Positions 54,677 through 64,000 of a stretch of DNA of 64,000 bases are shown here, piece by piece. The DNA comes from Chitinophaga sp. CF118 (GTDB taxonomy: Bacteria; Bacteroidota; Bacteroidia; Chitinophagales; Chitinophagaceae). Every line of letters begins with the position of its first letter. Within the stretch, counting starts at the first letter, position 1. The stretch lies in the NCBI RefSeq assembly GCF_900112615.1, contig NZ_FOMK01000003.1:496001-560000 (forward strand), given 5' to 3'. A model generated the notes under the pieces. That model ran no database searches, was not told where the DNA came from, and was given only the letters and a program-made list of their open reading frames with translations. Made by a program: the position numbers and the translations under genes.

Positions 54677-55651
54677 TTAATAATATTTAGATTCCTCTAA
54701 GAATAGCATTATTGCCGGTTGGTCTGAATAATCCAAGCCAATGATATCTTTTATTGCCCTGCTCTTATTACTAGAATGGCGATAATATGACTTACAGATA
54801 GTATAACCCATAAAATATCCCAGATCCCCCATTGTCTTTGAACTTGCACCATTATACAACCAGTTGGAATAATCTTCACTAAGCATTTCCTTTTTGAATT
54901 GTAGCTTCAACTTCTTTTCATTTTCCCTTCCATATTTAAGATAAGTATTTGTTAATGGTTCTTTGAGTACAAGTTCAGTAATAAAATCGCATGCTCCTTC
55001 ATAAATTGCTTGCCCCAAAAGTGTTTTGCCTTCTGTTTTTTGTTGCGTGTGTACATACTCGTGGATAACAACAGGAATGATATTGTCTGAATTTTGCGAT
55101 TTGAAGAAGTTTTCCAATCTTTTGTCCGGGAATTCTGATACATCCGTATTTTTATTACCCATTGCGATTTCCGAACCAATTAACACCAGCGAATCCTGTG
55201 TGGTGCCAGCGGCTCGAATAGCGCTAATAGTGAAATAAATCTTTGCCGGCCGTAAATCCGGATATAATACATTGAATTCCTGAATGTAGGTTTCAATAGC
55301 TGGTATCTTCTGTTTTATTTTTAAAGTGTTGCCTCTTATTGATGCCCAAAACTTAGCGTATTTATTGATACTTTCCACCAGTCTGGTAGCGTCAAATTTT
55401 CTAAGTTCCATGAACATTTTCAATCCATAAGTCCCTTTATCAGTGTACAACGACTTCATTAATTCAATTTGTTTGTCCTTTTCTTTTATTGTTTGAATGC
55501 TATCAAAAGCGATCCAAAAATTGTCAATATCAGAAGTGGAAACTTTGGGCGCATTTTGTCCGTGAACAATAAAAGGGCTTGTAATAAAATAAATGAATGC
55601 AATAAAATATATTGGCATGTTCTTGTGTAGAAAACCAGTATTCATCCTCAT
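54677..55651 (-). CDS. secreted zinc metallopeptidase-like protein (GldB/DUF2268-like)
   Basis: A 324-residue protein with a signal peptide (to about IVHGQ, residue 32). The HExxH site is seen as HEYVHTQQ near 193-200 and the third zinc ligand may be the Glu of YEGACDFITEL near 217. The N-terminal helical part and general pattern are like gliding-motility GldB or DUF2268 proteins. The substrate is unknown. Gene direction is opposite to the DUF2750 genes. Confidence 0.72.
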   Translation of the reverse strand: MRMNTGFLHKNMPIYFIAFIYFITSPFIVHGQNAPKVSTSDIDNFWIAFDSIQTIKEKDKQIELMKSLYTDKGTYGLKMFMELRKFDATRLVESINKYAKFWASIRGNTLKIKQKIPAIETYIQEFNVLYPDLRPAKIYFTISAIRAAGTTQDSLVLIGSEIAMGNKNTDVSEFPDKRLENFFKSQNSDNIIPVVIHEYVHTQQKTEGKTLLGQAIYEGACDFITELVLKEPLTNTYLKYGRENEKKLKLQFKKEMLSEDYSNWLYNGASSKTMGDLGYFMGYTICKSYYRHSSNKSRAIKDIIGLDYSDQPAIMLFLEESKYY

Positions 55652-55968
55652 TTGTTTAATGTATTGTCTATTATCTTTTCCGTAACTAATGCTTTGGGCC
55701 TGGGGAGCGCTCCAGTAAAATAAAAAAAATTAACTATCTGCCAGATCTTTTTTCTTTGAAGTACAAAATCATAGTACAGGTTTCCCTGCGGCAAGAAATA
55801 TTGGCAATTATATAGTTAAGAAAATACCAGGTCTGATATCCACTCCACATTTACCTTCAAAAATCCCTTTCCATTAACCTCTCATTAACCAAAATGCCAA
55901 TTATTTTAGCTATTAAATACTAAAAATATTAGTAATATTGCACCGGGACAATTTGTAAAACAGAGGCT
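55652..55968. other. regulatory region of the translesion operon
   Basis: A 317-bp divergent spacer. It holds a 33-bp left copy of a repeat (55781-55813) seen again after the operon and the dyad at 55918-55934. Confidence 0.55.
55918..55934 (+). promoter_or_regulatory. dyad operator overlapping the dinB promoter
   Basis: tactaa and ttagta with a 5-nt spacer, followed at once by a TAnnTTTG-like taatattg (55932-55939). The overlap suggests repression, for example by an SOS-type regulator. No LexA gene is in the window. Confidence 0.5.
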
Positions 55969-57114
55969 ATGGAACTGAACCAGAGGGCAATTGTGCACCT
56001 GGACCTGGATGCATTTTTTGTATCGGTAGAGTGCTTAAAGAACAGCTCATTCAAAGGGAAGCCTTTGATCGTGGGAGGTGGGGAAAGAGGGGTGGTTGCA
56101 GCCTGCAGTTACGAAGCACGAACTTTCGGCGTTCATTCCGCTATGCCTATGCGGACAGCCTTATATCTATGTCCTCAGGCAACAGTTATTTCCGGCGACT
56201 ATGAAGATTACAGTAAGTACTCGAGGATGGTGACAGAAGTAATCAGGGAACGGGTACCAATACTGGAAAAAGCCTCTATAGATGAATTCTACACAGACTT
56301 TACAGGGATGGATCGTTACTTCGGTACTGAAAAGTTCAGTGCTGAATTAAAGCAACGCATTTACAATCAAACAGGCCTCCCTGTATCTTATGCACTGGCT
56401 AGCAATAAGCTGATCAGCAAAGTAGCTACGAACGAAGTAAAGCCCAACGGACAAACAATGATTCCATTTGGTAATGAGAAATCATACCTCGCTCCATTAG
56501 CCATTGAAAAAATGCCGATGATCGGCCAAAAGACTGCAACACTGCTAAGGGAGATGGGCGTTAAAACCATAAAGACTTTATCTGAAATTCCAGCTAATAT
56601 GCTCGGTACCAGGTTCGGTAAGAACGGCCTTGAACTGGCCCGTCGTTCTCAGGGTATTGATGAAACACCAGTTATACCATACACAGAACAAAAGAGCATT
56701 TCTACCCAGGATACCTTTAACAATGACACAATCGACATCCGTTTTCTGACAAAAGAAATTGTACGAATGACGGAGAAGATTGGTTTTGAATTGAGAGAGC
56801 AAAATAAACTCACCGGTTGTATTACACTAAAATTACGGTATTCTAATTTTGATACTGTAACTAAGCAATCCTCTATTCCTTACACATCTTCAGATCATAT
56901 TCTCCTCAAAACAGCCAAAGAGCTATTTGACAAACTGTACGACCGCCGCCTGCTTGTACGGTTGATTGGCGTACGTTTCTCCGACCTGGTGCAGGGAAAC
57001 CACCAGATCAATCTTTTTGACGATACGCAGGAAATGATCAAACTCTATCAGGCAATCGACAGTGTAAAACGTCAATATGGAGCCGGAGCAATAGTACGGG
57101 CGCGAACGCTATAA
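55969..57114 (+). CDS. dinB: DNA polymerase IV (Y-family)
   Basis: A 381-residue Y-family polymerase: HLDLDAFFVS at 10-19 (catalytic Asp12), SIDEFYTDFTGM near 103-114 (Asp and Glu), the little-finger domain, and a C-terminal clamp-binding motif QINLF near 346. It synthesises past lesions. Its stop overlaps the start of the dnaE-type gene (TAATG), so the pair is co-translated. Confidence 0.94.
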   Translation: MELNQRAIVHLDLDAFFVSVECLKNSSFKGKPLIVGGGERGVVAACSYEARTFGVHSAMPMRTALYLCPQATVISGDYEDYSKYSRMVTEVIRERVPILEKASIDEFYTDFTGMDRYFGTEKFSAELKQRIYNQTGLPVSYALASNKLISKVATNEVKPNGQTMIPFGNEKSYLAPLAIEKMPMIGQKTATLLREMGVKTIKTLSEIPANMLGTRFGKNGLELARRSQGIDETPVIPYTEQKSISTQDTFNNDTIDIRFLTKEIVRMTEKIGFELREQNKLTGCITLKLRYSNFDTVTKQSSIPYTSSDHILLKTAKELFDKLYDRRLLVRLIGVRFSDLVQGNHQINLFDDTQEMIKLYQAIDSVKRQYGAGAIVRARTL

Positions 57115-60056
57115 TGAGGAGATATATGTATCTAAACTGTAAAACTTTTTTTTCCTACCGGTATGGAACGTTCTCTACCGAAGGACTGGTAAATGCTGCT
57201 GTAGAAGCTGGGGCTACAAGTGTAGCATTGACGAATATCAATAACACAGCTGATGCATGGGATTTTGTGGACTTCTGCCGGCAGGCGGATATCAATCCAA
57301 TACTCGGTACCGAAATAAGGAATGGAGATCTGTTATGTTACTTGTTAATCGCAAAGAACAACACCGGATTTTTGCATATCAACCGTTTCTTAACAGAATA
57401 CCTGCATCTGAAGAAAGACTTCCCTGAACGGCCTGTAATCGACGAAAATGTGTGGGTCATCTATCCGCTGGGAACAATTACTCCTGATCAATTAAAAGCT
57501 AACGAACTGATAGGCATACAAACGACCGAGGTCAACAAATTGTACAGTATGGACCTGATACCCTATTCAACGAAATTCGTTATCAGGCACCCGGTTACCT
57601 TTCAAAATCCAACCTATTACAGTGTACATCGTTTGCTCCGCGCAGTCGATAAGAACATTATCCTGTCCAAACAGGAAGATCTTCATAAAGCTGGTTCGCA
57701 TGAATCATTCATGCCTATTACCACTATCATGGATCGCTTCAAACAATATCCGCAGATAGTGACTAATACACTCCGGATCATGGAGGCCTGCGAAATACAG
57801 ATCGAATTTAAAACAGACAAAAACAAAATCGCTTTTACCACCAGCCGGGAAGACGACAGAATCCTGCTGGAGAAACTGGCATTAGACGGGCTACAATATC
57901 GCTATGGTAAAAAGAATAAATTGGCTGCAGAAAGAGTAGCCAAAGAACTGCGCATTATTAATGAACTTGCCTTCAACTCATACTTTTTAATCGCCTGGGA
58001 CGTGATCCGTTATGCCCGTGACCGGCGTTTTTTCTATGTAGGGCGGGGGAGTGGTGCCAATTCAATCGTCGCCTATTGCTTGCTAATAACAGACGTGGAT
58101 CCTATCGAACTGGATTTATATTTCGAACGCTTTCTCAATCCTTACCGCACTACGCCTCCAGACTTCGACATAGACTTTTCATGGAAAGACCGGGACGAGA
58201 TTATTGATTATATTCTGAAACGCTATGGCAAAGATCATGTTGCGTTACTGGGAATGCACACCACTTTCCAACACCGGGCCATCATCCGGGAACTCGGCAA
58301 GGTATATGGACTTCCTAAAGCAGAAATTGATGCCCTTTCAAAAGGAGATTATAATAAGAAGGATAGAAACCATCAGCAGATTGTCCGTTTCGGAGGATTG
58401 ATGAAAGACTTCCCCAATCACGTCAGTATTCATCCGGGCGGCATGTTAATCAGCGAACTGCCTATCGCCTGTTATACGGCCTTAGAAATGCCTCCAAAAG
58501 GATTCCCTACAACGCAGATAGATATGTTTGTTGCCGAGAATATCGGTTTATTCAAACTGGATATTCTAAGCCAAAGAGGATTGGGACACATAAAAGACAC
58601 TGTAGAACTCATAAAAGAGCACCATAACATTGATATCGATATCCATCAGGTGGAGAAGTTTAAGAAAGATAAACGGGTAGCGGCACAGCTAAAGAGTGCG
58701 GATACGATAGGTTGTTTCTACATCGAAAGTCCTTCCATGCGCGGCGTATTAAAAAAACTCCGTTGTGATGATTACCTGACATTAACCGCTGCGTCATCCA
58801 TCATCCGGCCGGGAGTAGGTAGCAGTGGTATGATGGCGCAGTATATCTGGCGATACCACAACCGGCATAAATTCGAATACCTGCATCCAAAGATGAGAGA
58901 ACTGTTGGAAGAAACTTTCGGGGTGATGGTATATCAGGAAGATGTGATCAAGGTTGCCCATTATTTCGGAGGCCTGGATATGGGGGAAGCGGATATTCTG
59001 AGACGGGCAATGTCTGGTAAATACAGAGGCAAGAAAGAAATGGAAAGGCTGGAAACCCAGTTCTTCCTTAACTGTAAGGAACGAGGCTACCCTGAGAATA
59101 TCAGCAAAGAAGTGTGGCGACAGATCGCCAGCTTTGCTGGTTACAGTTTCAGCAAAGCCCATTCAGCCAGCTTCGCAGTAGAAAGCTACCAAAGTCTTTA
59201 CCTGAAAACCTACTACCCGCAAGAGTTCATGGTAGCCGTAATCAACAATTTCGGAGGCTTTTATAGCCATGAACTATACTTCCATCAGTTGAAGAAAGCA
59301 GGAGCGGAGGTACACGCACCCTGTATCAATAACAGCGAATATCTGACCGATTTTAAAGATGGTAAAGTCTACGTCGGTTTTATCCATATTCAAAGTATAC
59401 AGCAAAAGCTCACAGATACCATATTAGCCGAACGCTCCTTAAACGGACCTTATCTGCATTTACATGATTTCATCGAACGAACAGCAGTAGGCATTGAACA
59501 ACTGAACATATTAATTAAAGTAGGGGCTTTCCGTTTCACAGGTAAAACGAAAAAACAATTACTATGGGAAGGTAATTTCCTCCAGGTGATGAATGAGGAG
59601 CACGTACCAGAAAGGCAAGCCTTATTCCATGAGGATCCTGTAACCTTCGATCTTCCTGATCTTCCGGATGATCCTATTGAAGACATGCTGAAAGAAATGG
59701 AACTCCTTGGTTTCCCTATCGGCAACGTCTTTGACCTTGTAGACGACGATATTACAAAATACCCACTCGCCAGCCAGTTATCAGCACTATTGGGACATGA
59801 AGTCACTGTATTAGTCTATCTTGTCACTACCAAACAAACACAAACCCGTGAAAAGAAAGAGCTCATGCATTTCGGCACCTTCCTTGATGCTGCCGGTGAA
59901 TGGCTCGACACTGTTCATTTCCCTGAAGCTACCAGGAATTATCCATTTCAGGGCAGAGGGTTTTACCGTGTTACAGGTAAGGTTACGATGGAGTTCGATG
60001 TATATAGTGTGATAACAACATCAATGGCTAAAGTAGGAATTAAACAAAGTTCATAA
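57114..60056 (+). CDS. dnaE2: DnaE2-type error-prone DNA polymerase III alpha subunit
   Basis: A 980-residue C-family polymerase, shorter than replicative DnaE (about 1150-1500). Palm with GRGSGANSIVAY, the Asp triad Asp350 and Asp352 (PPDFDIDF) and Asp483 (KLDILS). HhH, then an OB-fold C-terminus (PLASQLSALLGHEVTVLVYL). The N-terminal PHP domain is degenerate: LNCKTFFS where L-H-C-H-S is expected, TNINN for TDHDG, and HPVTF for NDAHY. It is thus likely proofreading-deficient, in line with mutasome polymerases of the ImuC/DnaE2 type. No imuA/imuB is present; DinB takes that position. Confidence 0.9.
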   Translation: MRRYMYLNCKTFFSYRYGTFSTEGLVNAAVEAGATSVALTNINNTADAWDFVDFCRQADINPILGTEIRNGDLLCYLLIAKNNTGFLHINRFLTEYLHLKKDFPERPVIDENVWVIYPLGTITPDQLKANELIGIQTTEVNKLYSMDLIPYSTKFVIRHPVTFQNPTYYSVHRLLRAVDKNIILSKQEDLHKAGSHESFMPITTIMDRFKQYPQIVTNTLRIMEACEIQIEFKTDKNKIAFTTSREDDRILLEKLALDGLQYRYGKKNKLAAERVAKELRIINELAFNSYFLIAWDVIRYARDRRFFYVGRGSGANSIVAYCLLITDVDPIELDLYFERFLNPYRTTPPDFDIDFSWKDRDEIIDYILKRYGKDHVALLGMHTTFQHRAIIRELGKVYGLPKAEIDALSKGDYNKKDRNHQQIVRFGGLMKDFPNHVSIHPGGMLISELPIACYTALEMPPKGFPTTQIDMFVAENIGLFKLDILSQRGLGHIKDTVELIKEHHNIDIDIHQVEKFKKDKRVAAQLKSADTIGCFYIESPSMRGVLKKLRCDDYLTLTAASSIIRPGVGSSGMMAQYIWRYHNRHKFEYLHPKMRELLEETFGVMVYQEDVIKVAHYFGGLDMGEADILRRAMSGKYRGKKEMERLETQFFLNCKERGYPENISKEVWRQIASFAGYSFSKAHSASFAVESYQSLYLKTYYPQEFMVAVINNFGGFYSHELYFHQLKKAGAEVHAPCINNSEYLTDFKDGKVYVGFIHIQSIQQKLTDTILAERSLNGPYLHLHDFIERTAVGIEQLNILIKVGAFRFTGKTKKQLLWEGNFLQVMNEEHVPERQALFHEDPVTFDLPDLPDDPIEDMLKEMELLGFPIGNVFDLVDDDITKYPLASQLSALLGHEVTVLVYLVTTKQTQTREKKELMHFGTFLDAAGEWLDTVHFPEATRNYPFQGRGFYRVTGKVTMEFDVYSVITTSMAKVGIKQSS

Positions 60057-60618
60057 AAAAGGAGCGTCGATTATTTTGACTCTTAATTACCTGGACAGTG
60101 GTGCTGCTTTCCCTGCTGCAGAAATATTGGCAAATATAATTTACTGCGTAGATAGGCTGCGCATACTACTGCTACCTTTGTTATGTGATTATGTCAGGGG
60201 TGGGTAAAGCAAGCTCCTATAACATGAACGTGTGAATGGAATCGTGAGAAAGGTTATATACATTTGCTAATATCAACACTTTAAATGCGAACAGATTTAA
60301 GAGAACCCGTAATGTTAATCTTGCTGTCAGTATTCTGTTACATTTAATCAGGGACAACACCGGTAACCATTACCGCTTATTCTTATACCATTAAATCAAC
60401 TTGTAGCGTGCATTGCCCAATTTATGAAATTATTTGCCCTTTTTTTCTCGTCATTACAACAGGAAACAGTTCCTGGTAATCAATCAATTAATACAGCTAA
60501 AAAACTTTTACAGATATCGTAACACCGGGGCATTGCCATGATATACCGGTAATGGCAATACGCAGGTATTACTTCATCATGTTATCTAACACTTGAAAAA
60601 GTGTATTAATCATTCTGT
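60057..60618. other. intergenic region with right copy of a repeat
   Basis: 562 bp without a gene. At 60108-60140 it has a 33-bp near-copy of 55781-55813 (tttccctgc ... gaaatattggcaa), flanking the translesion operon. Confidence 0.5.
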
Positions 60619-62913
60619 ATGTATAAGATTTTGAAAGAGGTGGGCCTGACGGTCTTATGCCTCCTATTCCTTATGAATACCTATGCCCTGTCAGTTCCTG
60701 CTGATAGTATTCCGGTTCCTATCAGGACAGCCGCATTGAAAAATGCAATGTTGGATTCCCTGAATAACAGGTATGTAAATATTCCCGGTCAATTATCCCC
60801 GGATACCCTTCCCTTTAACCATTTGGGCTTGAATGGATTGCACCCCGGTGCCCGCCAGGAATTTATGCAGTATGTAAATGCTGGTAAAAGCACGGCTGGT
60901 ATTGCCCGGATGCAGTCTATGTTCAATGGACTACAGGGAAAACAATTCATAGATAACAAACTGCGCGGCTTTTATGCATTGAAACCACAATCATCGCTGA
61001 CATTACCGGGTATGCCTGAGAATAAACTGAAAGGTATCTCCTGGCAAACGACCTACAATGATACTACCGCGATGATGTCTGGTTGGTGGAATGAGGGCGT
61101 GATACAGGATCATGTAACGGTTGGTAGTATCCCGGTTCAACTGAACTATTCCACTTTATCCGGTTATAACAATGGGTTACAGGATGCGCATTTCCTAAAA
61201 TTCTCATTTGATAGGGAAGCTTACATGGAAAAGGTGAACCAGCAACTGCAAAAGTCTTATAATCTCAATAAGTATTTCCTGGATGATATTGATATCAAAA
61301 GTAGTATTAAGTCATATGCCACCTCGCAACTGGCAGCGATGGATAGTGTAAAAGGTGGTGTCTCTGCAGATCAGTTAATCTACCTGGATAGCACACAATT
61401 ACAGAATACACTGAAAAATACGCCTGCTGAGTACAACGCTAAAGTGATGGCATTGAAACAGCAACTGGGCGGTGTGAAAGAAATGAATCAACTGCTGGGG
61501 TCACAAAAAGAAGCACAGCATAACATCACCTCATTAGTACACCAGCCGGAAAATACTTCCCGTATGGCTGGCAATCTTTTGCAATTGAGTCCCCTGCAAA
61601 AGTTAATGATGAACATGAAGGAACTTAAAGTAGGTAGCATTGGCGCAAATGCCAGTAAAGGAACGGTATCAGACCTGTTTATGACGGGTGCTACCGGCTC
61701 TTTCCTGAAAAGCAATAAGTTCATCATGCTTGGAGCTGGTAAAAGCAATGAGCTGGGTGTACAGGATGTGGGATTACAATCCGCCACAGGTAATTCATCT
61801 TATAGCATGCAATTTTTGCGTTTAGGCCGTGGTGATATCGGTGGTAAACAAACGCATATCTCTGCATTAAATGCCAATGCAAAACCACAAACCGGGAATG
61901 GCTTCAACACAGCTGCTATCAGCAGGAATGTATTTGTTGGTGCTGTTTCAGAACAGGTCAGCTTGGGTAGCCTCGGTACAATAGATGTAGAACTCTCCAA
62001 ATCTTCGAGCCAGTTTGGTAATAGTGCGGCGGCAACCGTTTCTAAATCAGCGGCATCGCATTTTATGGATGATATCTGGGCAACTGCTTCTATCGGGCTC
62101 GCATACACCGGAGATGTGAAGAAATGGGGCATTAACCAGAAGATATACCTGAACTATTCAGGATTAGGATATGTAAACCCCGGTAGCCCTTTCGGCAGCA
62201 GGGGAACTTTACAATATGGCTTTATGGTAAAGCGCAGCTGGCTGCGTAATAAAGCAGTTGTTAGTTTACGTACAGACATCCGGAACCTGGCAGTATCTCC
62301 GTTGACAGACGACAAGCGTAAAAGCCTGCAATTTTCTGTAGACGGCCGTTATCGCTTTACGCGCAAACTTACTGTTAGCATGAACCTGTTACAGAATACC
62401 CTGCGGGAAAATGGGGCGACAGCCTTTCTCAACAGGAAACTCTCCTTTATGTCCCAGGCAAATGGAAAGATGGGCGGATTGCCCTTTAGTAATAATGCTA
62501 CCCTGGGTATCCAGCAGCTAAATTACCAGGTGCCTGGATCTTCCATTCATAGTTTATTCGTAAACGTAGGAAGCATGCATACCTTCATGGCAGGCCCGGG
62601 AATGGTGGTGGTAAATGTCTTCTATAACCGTGATGTAAAAGATGCTGCTATATATAATAACCTGCTGAATGCAGATGGAGGATACCAGTATACCTTATGG
62701 AAAACACTTTCATGCGGCAGCTCCCTCATCTATATGGATAGTAAAGATGTCGTTACTCAAATAGGTTTACGACAACAGGTATCCGCACAGTTATTCAAAC
62801 GCTGGAGCCTGTCCGTTTCTGCTGATGGCAGAAAGAACCTGAAGAATACAGCTGCCAATTTTTACTATGGCAGATTTAGCACCGCAATGTCCTTGCATTA
62901 CCAGATAAAATAG
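60619..62913 (+). CDS. secreted protein of unknown function, probable outer-membrane barrel
   Basis: A 764-residue protein with a signal peptide (about 1-23). The N-terminal half is mostly helical and low in motifs (about 30-340). The C-terminal half is beta-rich with alternating aromatic strands, ending RFSTAMSLHYQIK, which looks like a terminal barrel strand. The family was not recognised. It lies 5 bp before a second secreted protein gene, so an operon is likely. Such pairs often accompany cell-surface export systems of Bacteroidota, but this is inference. Confidence 0.7.
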   Translation: MYKILKEVGLTVLCLLFLMNTYALSVPADSIPVPIRTAALKNAMLDSLNNRYVNIPGQLSPDTLPFNHLGLNGLHPGARQEFMQYVNAGKSTAGIARMQSMFNGLQGKQFIDNKLRGFYALKPQSSLTLPGMPENKLKGISWQTTYNDTTAMMSGWWNEGVIQDHVTVGSIPVQLNYSTLSGYNNGLQDAHFLKFSFDREAYMEKVNQQLQKSYNLNKYFLDDIDIKSSIKSYATSQLAAMDSVKGGVSADQLIYLDSTQLQNTLKNTPAEYNAKVMALKQQLGGVKEMNQLLGSQKEAQHNITSLVHQPENTSRMAGNLLQLSPLQKLMMNMKELKVGSIGANASKGTVSDLFMTGATGSFLKSNKFIMLGAGKSNELGVQDVGLQSATGNSSYSMQFLRLGRGDIGGKQTHISALNANAKPQTGNGFNTAAISRNVFVGAVSEQVSLGSLGTIDVELSKSSSQFGNSAAATVSKSAASHFMDDIWATASIGLAYTGDVKKWGINQKIYLNYSGLGYVNPGSPFGSRGTLQYGFMVKRSWLRNKAVVSLRTDIRNLAVSPLTDDKRKSLQFSVDGRYRFTRKLTVSMNLLQNTLRENGATAFLNRKLSFMSQANGKMGGLPFSNNATLGIQQLNYQVPGSSIHSLFVNVGSMHTFMAGPGMVVVNVFYNRDVKDAAIYNNLLNADGGYQYTLWKTLSCGSSLIYMDSKDVVTQIGLRQQVSAQLFKRWSLSVSADGRKNLKNTAANFYYGRFSTAMSLHYQIK

Positions 62914-62918
62914 GAGTT

Positions 62919-64000
62919 ATGAGAATATTATTGACAGGACTATTCCTATGCTTATGCATCACCTTAAAGGCACAATATACGATTGCCTTTATGCCGGAGA
63001 TCCAGGGTCGTACCATGGATGGTCTATACAAAGTACGTATCGGAAATACCGGTGCAAAACAGAATGTGAGCCTTGTTATCACGGTTACTGAAGCAAAGTC
63101 TGGGGCTATCGTCACTATAAAAACACCTGCATTTGAATTGATGTCGGGCATGAACAGCACCTCTCCGAATGCGGCTTATGCAGCAACAGTAGGATTCGGT
63201 AGTAGTAAACTGGCTACAATAGTCAGCCAGGGCGGTTTCTTTCCGCAGGGTGATTACGATTATTGCTTCCAGTTATATGATGGTACCTCGCATAGCAGCA
63301 CCTTACTGGCAGAACAATGTTTTAACTACAACCTGGAACCTTTCAGCAACATGCAACTGATCCAGCCATATGATGGTGATAAGATCTGCGATAAACGTCC
63401 TTCCTTCTCCTGGCAGCCGTTGATTCCCGCAGTGAATGGAGTGATGTACCGGATGCTGCTGGTGGAAGTGAAAGAAGGGCAGCAAAGGGCAGAAGCACTC
63501 CGGATGAATCTTGCTATCATCAACCAGCAACAAATTCCTTTACCAATATTATTATACCCTTCCCTTGCCAATGAATTAGTGGAAGGTAAGCAATATGCGT
63601 GGCAGGTATCAGCCTACCGGAACGACCTGTTACTGGTAGAATCAGAGATATGGGATTTTAAGGTAGACTGTGAAAGGGATTCATCCAGAATACCTGTTGA
63701 AGCTTTCAGGAACCTGGAAGACCTCACAAAGGGTAACTTCTATATTGCCCGCGGACAGCTGCTTTTCGCCTTCAATAACACCTACGAAGCGACTACGCTT
63801 CAATATAGCATCCGTTGTTTAACAAAACCGGATCAGCAGATCAAAAAACTACCGAAGGTAAAGGTGTCCAGGGGACGTAACCAGGTGGTGATAGACATCT
63901 CAGAGAACAGTAGTTTCATAGATGGATATTTCTACATCATGGATGTGAAATTACCAGATGGTGATCAGAAACAATTAAGGTTTATATACAAACTGGCAGA
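62919..64000 (+). CDS. secreted beta-rich protein, partial (runs off the window)
   Basis: An open frame of at least 360 codons from an ATG at 62919 with a signal peptide (MRILLTGLFLCLCITLKAQ). The mature part has fibronectin-type beta domains: MQLIQPYDGDKI then RPSFSWQPL, and KQYAWQVSAY. Surface-related proteins of this kind (TANFOR-like) accompany RHS-type loci in some Bacteroidota; the match is not proven. The stop is outside the window. It may belong to an export or toxin-delivery locus that continues downstream. Confidence 0.7.
   Translation, partial: MRILLTGLFLCLCITLKAQYTIAFMPEIQGRTMDGLYKVRIGNTGAKQNVSLVITVTEAKSGAIVTIKTPAFELMSGMNSTSPNAAYAATVGFGSSKLATIVSQGGFFPQGDYDYCFQLYDGTSHSSTLLAEQCFNYNLEPFSNMQLIQPYDGDKICDKRPSFSWQPLIPAVNGVMYRMLLVEVKEGQQRAEALRMNLAIINQQQIPLPILLYPSLANELVEGKQYAWQVSAYRNDLLLVESEIWDFKVDCERDSSRIPVEAFRNLEDLTKGNFYIARGQLLFAFNNTYEATTLQYSIRCLTKPDQQIKKLPKVKVSRGRNQVVIDISENSSFIDGYFYIMDVKLPDGDQKQLRFIYKLA

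Noticed and set aside
57114..60056. Replicative DNA polymerase III alpha subunit
   Set aside because: Too short, PHP motifs degenerate, and coupled to dinB; it fits the DnaE2/ImuC type better.
1..64000. tRNA or rRNA genes
   Set aside because: Spacers were read for cloverleaf-like and rRNA-like sequences; none was seen, but a covariance-model search was not possible.

Overview
The window is from a Bacteroidota chromosome, most likely a Chitinophaga-type organism of the Chitinophagaceae. Evidence seen in the sequence: two SusC/SusD (RagA/RagB) pairs, moderate-to-low GC, lipoprotein signals of Bacteroidota type, and promoters matching the Bacteroidota TTG / TAnnTTTG pattern (upstream of the genes at 30556 and 35912). 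The genus is inferred; no rRNA or tRNA gene was seen.

Region 1 (1-10697) is a compact four-gene plus-strand operon that looks like an undescribed biosynthetic locus. It holds an NRPS module (C-A-PCP, A-domain pocket close to the glycine code) fused to two tandem KAS III-like domains, the second without catalytic residues. A fused isobutyryl-CoA mutase (IcmF), a stand-alone KAS III (FabH type) and a FabI-type enoyl reductase follow with gaps of 21 to 43 bp. The mutase could supply a short (branched or linear) acyl-CoA, and the KAS III units could condense it with an aminoacyl or acyl thioester.

Region 2 (10707-18272) is mixed housekeeping: HtrA-type protease, dienelactone hydrolase-like protein, DinB-like secreted protein, a CBM9-like Gly-rich secreted protein, two GNAT acetyltransferases, a short-chain dehydrogenase and a DUF6629-like membrane protein. 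Region 3 (18460-26680) carries the first SusC/SusD pair behind a dispersed palindromic repeat, then a VOC protein, an alpha/beta hydrolase and a lipoprotein. Region 4 (27042-33687) is a stress and signalling cluster: ferritin-like DUF892 protein, membrane protein, three universal stress proteins, a receiver-Crp regulator and a PAS histidine kinase. Region 5 (33845-39475) has a family X DNA polymerase with an eroded PHP domain, an L,D-transpeptidase behind a tandemly repeated promoter, and a minus-strand operon of four genes (macro domain, crystallin-J1-type small protein, NADAR, DUF4291) that looks like an ADP-ribose/NAD repair or defence unit. Region 6 (39650-44604) is the second SusC/SusD pair behind a second copy of the dispersed repeat.

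Region 7 (44690-55651) is an accessory island. It includes a pseudogene with an in-frame 27-nt insertion, strong palindromes, a small replication-type module (HTH protein, initiator-like protein, DnaC-like ATPase), a T7-lysozyme-type amidase, a MITE-like element, a PIN-toxin remnant, an intact and a decayed SymE-type gene, an XRE regulator, a frameshifted polymorphic-toxin remnant followed by three DUF2750 paralogues, and a zinc metallopeptidase-like protein. Region 8 (55918-60056) is a translesion-synthesis operon, dinB plus a dnaE2-type polymerase whose PHP domain has also lost its metal ligands. Region 9 (60619-64000) has two secreted proteins, the last running off the window.

All calls rest on reading motifs by eye. 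No database search was run.
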